Assembly: GCA_021770615.1 (NCBI GenBank)
Contig: JAETQR010000069.1
Coordinates: 1 to 11,900, forward strand
Length of the DNA: 11,900 bases
Direction: 5' to 3'
Source: Lachnospiraceae bacterium
GTDB taxonomy: Bacteria > Bacillota_A > Clostridia > Lachnospirales > Lachnospiraceae
In this document: piece after piece, positions 6,715 to 11,900 of the stretch
Numbering within the stretch: position 1 is the stretch's first letter
Layout: each line of letters opens with the position of its first letter
Notes under the pieces: model-generated
The model's input: only the letters and a program-made list of their open reading frames with translations
What the model was told of the DNA's origin: nothing
Database searches by the model: none
Made by a program: the position numbers and the translations under genes

Positions 6715-9003
6715 ATGATAAATTTATATGAAGGCGGAGCATATCTTGTAAACGGGACGGAACTGATCCCGGATGGTAGTGAAGCCCTTTTGGCAGTAGA
6801 GAAAAAGACCGGTGTAAAGACGGATAGATCTGAGGCTGCCAAAGGTACGATGGCGTACCGTATATTAAAGGAGCATAATACTTCCGGCAATATGGACCAG
6901 TTGAAAATAAAATTTGATAAACTGACTTCCCATGATATCACATTTGTGGGTATCCTGCAGACAGCAAGAGCGTCGGGACTTGAGAAATTCCCTGTTCCGT
7001 ATGTACTGACAAACTGTCATAACAGTTTATGTGCGGTAGGAGGGACGATCAATGAGGATGACCATGTCTTTGGTCTTTCCTGTGCCAAAAAATATGGCGG
7101 GATCTATGTACCTCCTCATCAGGCAGTCATCCATCAGTTTGCAAGGGAAATGCTTGCGGGCGGCGGAAAAATGATCTTAGGTTCAGACAGCCATACGAGA
7201 TACGGCGCACTTGGTACGATGGCGATGGGCGAGGGCGGTCCGGAGATCGTAAAACAGCTTCTCGAGCAGACGTATGATATCCCGATGCCGGGTGTCGTAG
7301 CGGTTCATCTGACCGGAAAGCCGGAGAAGGGTGTCGGCCCGCAGGATATTGCGCTGGCGATCATTGGGGCTGTTTTTGAAAATGGATATGTAAACAATAA
7401 GGTAATGGAATTTGTCGGTGATGGCATCGATAACCTCAGTGTGGATTACCGGATCGGTGTAGATGTCATGACGACTGAGACGACCTGCCTCTCCTCAATC
7501 TGGCGTACAGACAGCCAAGTAAAGGAATTTTATGATATTCATGGCAGAAGTGAAGATTTTGCAGAGATCAGGCCGGAAAACGTGGCGTATTATGACGGGG
7601 TAGTCGAAGTGGATCTGTCGGCAGTAAAACCGATGATCGCTATGCCATTCCATCCGAGCAATGTATATTCGATCGAAGAGTTAAATAACAATCTTGAAGA
7701 TGTTTTGCGCGATGTGGAAAAGAAGGCGCTTGTGAGCCTTGATAATAATAAAGACATTGATTTTACTTTGACAGATAAGATCCATGATGGAAAGCTGTAT
7801 GTAGAACAGGGCGTGATCGCCGGTTGTGCCGGTGGTGGTTTTGAAAACATCTGTGATGCGGCAGATATTCTCCGTGGAAAATTTATCGGTGCAGATGAGT
7901 TTTCACTGAGTGTCTATCCGGCCAGCCAGCCGGTATTTATGGAACTTGTAAAGAACGGTTCGATCGCAGATCTGATGGCGACGGGAGCGACGGTGCGCAC
8001 CGCATTCTGCGGGCCATGTTTTGGCGCCGGAGATGTTCCATCCAATAAGGGGCTGAGCATCCGTCATTCAACACGTAATTTCCCGAACCGCGAAGGTTCT
8101 AAAGTAACGAATGGGCAGATTGCATCGGTGGCGCTTATGGATGCGCGCTCAATCGCAGCGACAGCTGCAAACCAGGGATATCTGACGGCAGCGACCGATA
8201 TCGATGTAAACTTTAAAAAGCCAAAATATTTCTTTGATAAGAGTATCTATGAAAACCGTGTTTATAATGGCGTCGGGAAAGCAGACCCATCCGTGGAGAT
8301 CAAGTTTGGCCCGAATATCGTGGATTGGCCGGAAATGTTCCCATTGACGGAGCACGTGCTTTTGAAGGCAGTTTCGATGATCCATGATCCGGTTACGACG
8401 ACAGATGAACTGATCCCATCGGGAGAGACCTCCTCCTACCGCTCGAATCCTCTTGGTCTGGCTGAATTTACACTTTCCAGAAAGGATCCGGCTTATGTGG
8501 GAAAAGCAAAAGAAGTACAGAAAGCAGAAAAGGCACGTCTTGCCGGAGAGGATATCTATGCAGTGGATCCGGAGCTGAAGGATGTATATGCTGCAGTCTC
8601 TGAAAAGTTTGATGTTGTTCCGGAGCAGACCGAGATCGGAAGTGTGATATTTGCGGTAAAACCGGGTGATGGATCGGCGAGAGAACAGGCGGCAAGCTGT
8701 CAGAGGGTTCTCGGCGGCATGGCAAATATTGCCAGGGAGTATGCGACGAAGCGATATCGTTCCAACCTGATCAACTGGGGAATGCTTCCTTTTGTATTTG
8801 ACGGGGAACTTCCTTTTGATAAGGACGACTATATCTTTGTAAAGGATATCAAAAAGGCGATCGAGGAGAAGAATGATACCGTAAAGGCTTATGTGGCCAA
8901 TAAGGGAATGAAAGAGATGGAACTTCATCTTGGTGCTTTGACAGATGATGAGCGCGAGATCATTCTGAAAGGCTGCCTGATCAATTACAATAAAAAAGGA
9001 TGA
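6715..9003 (+). CDS. Aconitase-family hydratase (YbhJ-like)
   Basis: This is a 762-residue [4Fe-4S] hydro-lyase of the aconitase superfamily, closest in look to the E. coli YbhJ-type putative hydratases. N-terminal active-site elements are PPHQAVIHQ (133-141) and GSDSHT (156-161). The cluster cysteines are C371, C432 and C435: the second pair is in the classical FCGPCFG. The first is in [10 protein letters not shown], where ordinary aconitases have GSCTN. The C-terminal swivel domain carries GDGSARE (651-657), standing for the GSSRE substrate-binding loop, and [13 protein letters not shown] (from 681), equivalent to the aconitase NLIN.G.LPL region. Citrate/isocitrate conversion for glutamate synthesis is plausible, but the substrate cannot be read from sequence. 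It has its own promoter and is divergent from pyrB. Start confirmed by AAGGAGA 7 nt upstream. Confidence 0.9.
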   Translation: MINLYEGGAYLVNGTELIPDGSEALLAVEKKTGVKTDRSEAAKGTMAYRILKEHNTSGNMDQLKIKFDKLTSHDITFVGILQTARASGLEKFPVPYVLTNCHNSLCAVGGTINEDDHVFGLSCAKKYGGIYVPPHQAVIHQFAREMLAGGGKMILGSDSHTRYGALGTMAMGEGGPEIVKQLLEQTYDIPMPGVVAVHLTGKPEKGVGPQDIALAIIGAVFENGYVNNKVMEFVGDGIDNLSVDYRIGVDVMTTETTCLSSIWRTDSQVKEFYDIHGRSEDFAEIRPENVAYYDGVVEVDLSAVKPMIAMPFHPSNVYSIEELNNNLEDVLRDVEKKALVSLDNNKDIDFTLTDKIHDGKLYVEQGVIAGCAGGGFENICDAADILRGKFIGADEFSLSVYPASQPVFMELVKNGSIADLMATGATVRTAFCGPCFGAGDVPSNKGLSIRHSTRNFPNREGSKVTNGQIASVALMDARSIAATAANQGYLTAATDIDVNFKKPKYFFDKSIYENRVYNGVGKADPSVEIKFGPNIVDWPEMFPLTEHVLLKAVSMIHDPVTTTDELIPSGETSSYRSNPLGLAEFTLSRKDPAYVGKAKEVQKAEKARLAGEDIYAVDPELKDVYAAVSEKFDVVPEQTEIGSVIFAVKPGDGSAREQAASCQRVLGGMANIAREYATKRYRSNLINWGMLPFVFDGELPFDKDDYIFVKDIKKAIEEKNDTVKAYVANKGMKEMELHLGALTDDEREIILKGCLINYNKKG

Positions 9004-9015
9004 TTTTTGCTTCAT

Positions 9016-9090
9016 AAAATAACCGGTAATCCGTATGAAACGTTCAGTAGCATCGCCTGCGTCTGTTCTTACGGGTTATCGGTTATTTTT
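9016..9090 (+). terminator. Long hairpin after the hydratase gene, probable terminator
   Basis: AAAATAACCGGTAATCCGTA (9016-9035) pairs with 9070-9089 over all 20 positions, two of them as G-U wobbles in the plus-strand RNA (9026/9079 and 9030/9075). The loop is 34 nt. The descending arm ends in TTTTT (9086-9090). On the minus strand the two wobbles would become A-C mismatches, so the pairing favours a plus-strand transcript. It begins 12 bases after the hydratase stop. Its loop is far longer than a normal terminator loop, so it may also be an RNA element in its own right. Confidence 0.7.
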
Positions 9091-9121
9091 CGTTTATAAC
9101 AGAAAAGTTACCGTTTATGAC
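9089..9121 (+). promoter_or_regulatory. LytTR-type direct repeat upstream of the response regulator
   Basis: TTCGTTTATAAC (9089-9100) and ACCGTTTATGAC (9110-9121) are direct repeats 21 bp apart, two helical turns, as expected for a LytTR dimer. The second copy fits the published LytTR half-site pattern (W-M-M-GTT-N-R-K) fully; the first misses one position. A matching pair occurs at 11216-11248. It probably mediates autoregulation of the regulator-kinase operon. Confidence 0.75.
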
Positions 9122-9153
9122 ATCCGGACAAAGAATGCATCCAGCTTTGCCGA

Positions 9154-9159
9154 TATAAA
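9154..9159 (+). promoter_or_regulatory. -10 element of the regulator-kinase operon
   Basis: TATAAA begins 33 nt after the end of the LytTR repeat. No consensus -35 is present 16-18 bp upstream, where the sequence reads about AAGAAT. That is typical of activator-dependent promoters. Predicted start is near 9166, with a leader of about 70 nt before the regulator gene. Confidence 0.5.
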
Positions 9160-9238
9160 TGTGAGGGTACTACGTGACATTTTGCATTGTTCAACGATTG
9201 TTTGTAAAAAATATAAATAAAGAAGGCAGGTGAACACG

Positions 9239-9955
9239 ATGTTTGCGGTTGCAGTATGCGATGATGAGGTGATGGAAAATATCCGGATCTGTAAAAAGAT
9301 ACAGGCAGTACTTGCGGAAATGCATATTTCATGCACAGTACGCCGCTTTCACAGTGGAGAAGAGCTGTTACAGTCAACCGAACAATTTGATATTATTTTT
9401 CTGGATATTATCATGCAGGGTATAGATGGAGTGGAAACTGCCAGACTGTGCCGTGAGAAATCCCTTGGGAAAATACTGATCTTTTTATCATCAAGCAGGG
9501 AATATGTATTTGAGTCCTATGAGGCAGAGGTGTTCTGGTATCTTATAAAACCAGTGAATGAGAAGAAATTAAAACTTGTATTACAAAAGGCGGTTAAAAA
9601 GGGAAAACAGGAAAAGCAGGGATTCATGATCGTAAGCAAAGAGAGAGAAAAAAAGAAGTTATTTTTGGAAGATATTTATTATTTTGAAGCGAGGGGGCGG
9701 AAAATTTCTGTACATGGAAAAGAGGATAGTTTTATCTATTATGAACAACTTGGGATCATCGAAGAAACTCTGTGTGACAAAGACTTTTTCCGGTGCCATA
9801 AAAGCTTTCTTGTGAATCTCAGACACATCAATGGTTATAGCCGGCAGGAGGCAGTTTTGGATAATGGAGAACGGATTTTGATCTCCCGGAGAAGATACCC
9901 GGAATTTTGTGAAAAGATGCTTTATTATATGAAACAGAGCGGAGGAATTTTATGA
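9239..9955 (+). CDS. LytTR-family response regulator (AgrA/ComE type)
   Basis: This is a cytoplasmic DNA-binding response regulator of 238 residues. The receiver domain (1 to about 118) has acidic residues D8 and D9, phospho-acceptor D56 in IIFLDIIM, S84 in FLSSS and K104 in LIKP, a complete set. The LytTR domain (about 128-230) shows the usual FFRCHKSFLVNLRHI (about 183-197) and the later RRRYPEF. The frame also offers a GTG at 9230, but AAGGCAGG (9223-9230) is well spaced only for the ATG at 9239. It ends in an ATGA overlap with the kinase gene, which marks them as a cognate pair. LytTR proteins bind paired direct repeats spaced about 21 bp; two such pairs are found in this window, upstream of its own operon and upstream of the 11316 gene. 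Confidence 0.93.
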   Translation: MFAVAVCDDEVMENIRICKKIQAVLAEMHISCTVRRFHSGEELLQSTEQFDIIFLDIIMQGIDGVETARLCREKSLGKILIFLSSSREYVFESYEAEVFWYLIKPVNEKKLKLVLQKAVKKGKQEKQGFMIVSKEREKKKLFLEDIYYFEARGRKISVHGKEDSFIYYEQLGIIEETLCDKDFFRCHKSFLVNLRHINGYSRQEAVLDNGERILISRRRYPEFCEKMLYYMKQSGGIL

Positions 9956-11226
9956 AGTTGCGGATAAAGGAAATCGCACTGGCTGCCATACTTTTTCTCG
10001 GATATATTTTTGTCGGAAAATTTAGTGAAACAGGGAAGGTTTCTTATATGGTCGTCGAGTTATCGTGGCATATATTTTTTACAGGAACAGTCGTTTTATT
10101 TTTTCAGGCACAGTTACAAAAGAAAATATGGATGGCAGTGCTTTTGATCCTGACGGAAATGCTGGTGTTGAATTTTGCAGAATCGTTTGTATGTGTTTGT
10201 GTTCTCGTCTTTCGTCATGTTATAAAACAGGAGAGCAATCCGGTCCCCGGTATCTGGGAAGGAAACGGAATATTCTTTATAAAATCTATAATAGTTGCAG
10301 TGAGCAGTCTTTTTTTGTTGAAATGGTTTGACGCTGCCTTTGAGGAAAAACGAAAGGAGTGGTATATTCTGCAGACGATTCCTTTTCTTGTCATTATCGC
10401 TGTCATAGATCTTTTTAATCAGGGGGCGAGTAAAGGGATTTTATTTTGGGGAGGGCAAAACTATAGTTTATATCATAACCAGCTTTTCAGCCACGGAGCA
10501 GTCTGTATATTGATGCTGCTTTTTTTGTGCGCGGCGGGCTGGTATCTTTTTGAAATGGAAAAGATCGAGCGGGAACAAAGAAAACGAGAACAGTATGAAT
10601 GGGAAGTGAAGGGATATCAGGCGCTCGAAAACCAGTACGAACAGATGGAGCGGTTACGGCACGATATGAAAAATCATGTTATAAGCTTACAGGGATTTTT
10701 AAAAAGCCGGGAATACGAAAAAATGGCACATTATCTGGAGCAGATGTCTGAGACCGGAGCGCTTGACTTGGATGAGGAGATTACGGGAAATAAGGTGGTG
10801 GATGCCCTCCTGCACCAGAAGCAAAAGGAAAGTCGGGAAAAAAACATCCGGTGGAGTTGTCATGTACAGATACCGGGGAATTTCTATATGGAGGAAATTG
10901 ACCTTTGCATCATACTGGGAAATGCGATTGATAATGCGATCGAGGAGTGTAACAGACTTCAGGAGTATTCGGAAAAGTTTATCGAGATACAGGCGGGAAT
11001 GGTTGAACAGTTTTTTTTATTGCAAGTAAAAAATACAACTTATCTGCAGGAAATCCATGAGACATATGTATCGAAAAAAAGAAACAAGGGGATGACGGGA
11101 ATCGGATTATCGAATATCCGGGATGCGGCATTAAAATATAATGGAGTTGTTGAATTGGAAATACAAGCCGGCGTTTTTTCTATTTCGATCCTTATTCCTC
11201 CACCGCTTCCGGATAAACGTTTATGA
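9952..11226 (+). CDS. AgrC-like sensor histidine kinase
   Basis: This 424-residue membrane kinase is of the HPK10/AgrC class, which usually partners LytTR regulators and often senses peptides. The first 200 residues hold about six to seven hydrophobic segments (roughly 5-22, 33-52, 58-75, 76-90, 106-124, 139-155, 180-200) and no large extracellular domain. A charged helix (201-233) leads to the phospho-acceptor His237 in RLRHDMKNH. The ATPase domain has the N-box GNAIDNAIEE (323-332) and the G-box GMTGIGLSNI (380-389). GGAGG (9941-9945) lies 6 nt before the ATG, which overlaps the regulator stop by 4 bp. No agrD- or agrB-like gene is beside it, so the signal is unknown. The last codons lie inside a second LytTR-type repeat. 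Confidence 0.93.
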   Translation: MKLRIKEIALAAILFLGYIFVGKFSETGKVSYMVVELSWHIFFTGTVVLFFQAQLQKKIWMAVLLILTEMLVLNFAESFVCVCVLVFRHVIKQESNPVPGIWEGNGIFFIKSIIVAVSSLFLLKWFDAAFEEKRKEWYILQTIPFLVIIAVIDLFNQGASKGILFWGGQNYSLYHNQLFSHGAVCILMLLFLCAAGWYLFEMEKIEREQRKREQYEWEVKGYQALENQYEQMERLRHDMKNHVISLQGFLKSREYEKMAHYLEQMSETGALDLDEEITGNKVVDALLHQKQKESREKNIRWSCHVQIPGNFYMEEIDLCIILGNAIDNAIEECNRLQEYSEKFIEIQAGMVEQFFLLQVKNTTYLQEIHETYVSKKRNKGMTGIGLSNIRDAALKYNGVVELEIQAGVFSISILIPPPLPDKRL

Positions 11227-11248
11227 CCGGAAAGCGACCGTATAAGAC
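11216..11248 (+). promoter_or_regulatory. Second LytTR-type direct repeat, upstream of the charged-protein gene
   Basis: AACGTTTATGAC (11216-11227) and ACCGTATAAGAC (11237-11248) are direct repeats 21 bp apart. The 12+9+12 layout is the same as at 9089-9121, and 24 of 33 positions are identical between the two sites. CGTTTATGAC is shared exactly by 9112-9121 and 11218-11227. The site includes the kinase stop codon. Confidence 0.75.
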
Positions 11249-11281
11249 AATTTTCTAATTTTCGGACGATACGGGGCGAAA

Positions 11282-11287
11282 TATAAA
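11282..11287 (+). promoter_or_regulatory. -10 element of the charged-protein gene
   Basis: TATAAA starts 34 nt after the end of the LytTR repeat, within 1 nt of the spacing at the regulator operon. The -35 region (about TTTTCG) is again non-consensus. Predicted start near 11294 leaves a leader of about 20 nt, which rules out the ATG at 11295 as the translation start. Confidence 0.55.
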
Positions 11288-11315
11288 ACAGAATATGATA
11301 AAGGGGGAAAGCGAT

Positions 11316-11774
11316 ATGAATTTAAAAACGATGGAGGGCCTGTTAGGTGCCGGAACAAATATAAAAATGACAGAGGTTCCCATGAGGGTATACCGTGAGG
11401 CTGAGAGAAGAGGAGATATTGCCACGATGAATCGGTCGATGGGCTATGCCGCAGAATTTACGGAGAGGGCAGGAACGTATAAAGAAGAGGTAGAACGGGG
11501 AATGAAAGAGGAAAAGGAAGAACTCCGGGAAAAAGAGAAGAGAGCCCGTGAGGAGGCGCTTGAGAAGAAACGTGAGGAAGAGAAAAGAGTTGAGAAGGGA
11601 GAAAATAAAAATGAGCCAGCGGATCCGGATAACCGTCAGGGGAGCGAAATAACAGAAAGGAATCTGACAGGGCAAGCGGAGGCAGAACAACAGAAAGGTA
11701 CTCCTCTTATGTATACGCAGACTGGTATGAGGATAACTGCAGAGAATCCTGTGGGGATATCTGTTTTGAAATAG
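11316..11774 (+). CDS. Highly charged, coiled-coil-like protein of unknown function
   Basis: I do not recognise this 152-residue protein. It has no signal peptide, membrane segment or cysteine. Residues 1-43 look like a small folded part (METHYL-free, mixed: EGLLGAGTNIKMTEVPMRVYR). Residues of about 44-95 are almost entirely Glu, Lys and Arg in a predicted long helix or coiled coil. The tail (96-152) is polar and probably disordered, with a short hydrophobic end (VGISVLK). The ATG at 11316 is chosen because AGGGGG (11302-11307) is 8 nt upstream; an in-frame ATG at 11295 lies at the predicted transcription start. It follows the kinase gene by 89 nt and has its own LytTR-type site and -10 element, so it is probably a target of the neighbouring two-component system. 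Confidence 0.75.
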   Translation: MNLKTMEGLLGAGTNIKMTEVPMRVYREAERRGDIATMNRSMGYAAEFTERAGTYKEEVERGMKEEKEELREKEKRAREEALEKKREEEKRVEKGENKNEPADPDNRQGSEITERNLTGQAEAEQQKGTPLMYTQTGMRITAENPVGISVLK

Positions 11775-11799
11775 AGGTTTCCTAAAATGAAAAGTAAGA

Positions 11800-11857
11800 T
11801 TCCCGTCTGAGAGGGAAAGACGGTTACAAACTGAATAACAGACACCAGTGAAACTGG
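11800..11857 (+). other. Run of small hairpins after the charged-protein gene
   Basis: CCGTCT (11803-11808) can pair with AGACGG (11818-11823), and CCAGT (11845-11849) with ACTGG (11853-11857) around GAA. TTCCC (11800-11804) can instead pair with GGGAA (11813-11817), which would exclude the first stem. This may be a structured 3' untranslated region, a small RNA or a leader running into the terminator that follows. No known riboswitch class is recognised. Confidence 0.4.
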
Positions 11858-11863
11858 CAGTAC

Positions 11864-11896
11864 AAAGACAGAGGGCAGTGCTTCCCTCTGTCTTTT
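11864..11896 (+). terminator. Rho-independent terminator at the right edge
   Basis: AAAGACAGAGGG (11864-11875) and CCCTCTGTCTTT (11884-11895) form a perfect 12-bp stem with an 8-nt loop. The last bases give TTTT (11893-11896) followed by GTGT, so the T-run is short. It probably ends the 11316 transcript, or a small RNA in front of it. Confidence 0.8.
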
Positions 11897-11900
11897 GTGT

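Noticed and set aside
6551..6742. 63-codon minus-strand frame in the pyrB/hydratase spacer
   Set aside because: It overlaps both divergent promoters and the start of the hydratase gene and has no coding features.
8149..9015. Long minus-strand open frame opposite the hydratase gene
   Set aside because: It lies almost wholly antisense to a well-supported aconitase-family gene, has no matching ribosome binding site, and its product has no recognisable domain.
9035..9220. 61-codon plus-strand frame between the hydratase and regulator genes
   Set aside because: It starts inside the long hairpin, runs through the LytTR operator and promoter, and has no ribosome binding site.
11807..11813. CTGAGAG as a TPP (THI-box) riboswitch core
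   Set aside because: The rest of the TPP consensus is missing, the region follows a gene rather than preceding a thiamin gene, and the six-base match is easily due to chance.
1..11900. CRISPR arrays, tRNA or rRNA genes, insertion sequences, phage genes
   Set aside because: No regularly spaced repeats, tRNA cloverleaf, transposase or integrase motif, or long terminal inverted repeats were seen on either strand.

Overview
The window looks like chromosomal DNA of an obligately anaerobic Firmicute, most likely a Lachnospiraceae-type Clostridia. The grounds are moderate GC, strong GGAGG-like ribosome binding sites, a clostridial-style BioB with an unusual cysteine pattern, a pyrBI pair, an AgrC/AgrA-like LytTR two-component system, and coding on both strands with short gaps. 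The genus cannot be fixed from the sequence. No IS element, tRNA, rRNA, CRISPR array or phage gene is visible, and no gap between genes exceeds 300 bases.

Layout. (1) 122-1792: formate-tetrahydrofolate ligase (fhs), standing alone. (2) 1868-3469: a biotin operon, bioY-bioB, behind a consensus promoter that is bracketed by two BirA-type operators. bioA, bioD and bioF are not here. (3) 3605-5080: a large AraC-type HTH protein fused to a BtrH/C39-like cysteine domain and a helical tail, followed by a strong terminator shared with the convergent pyr genes. (4) 6546-5152, minus strand: pyrB-pyrI, the two subunits of aspartate carbamoyltransferase. (5) 6547-6714: a compact divergent promoter region with one 17-bp-spaced sigma-A promoter in each direction. 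(6) 6715-9003: a YbhJ-like aconitase-family hydratase. (7) 9004-9238: a long RNA hairpin with a 34-nt loop, then a two-copy LytTR-type direct repeat and a -10 element. (8) 9239-11226: a LytTR response regulator and an AgrC-like sensor kinase, overlapping by 4 bp. (9) 11216-11774: a second direct repeat with the same geometry, overlapping the end of the kinase gene and preceding a 152-aa, highly charged, cysteine-free protein of unknown function. (10) 11800-11895: a run of hairpins ending in a 12-bp terminator stem.

How the parts work together. The biotin block reads as biotin uptake plus the last biosynthetic step, repressed by BirA. The pyr block makes carbamoyl-aspartate for pyrimidine synthesis. 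The hydratase probably interconverts a citrate-like tricarboxylate. The most interesting inference is a small self-contained regulon at the right end. Near-identical 12+9+12 bp direct repeats lie upstream of both the regulator-kinase operon and the charged orphan gene. Each is followed by TATAAA at almost the same distance (33 and 34 nt). This suggests the regulator activates its own operon and the orphan gene, which makes the orphan protein the probable local output of the system.
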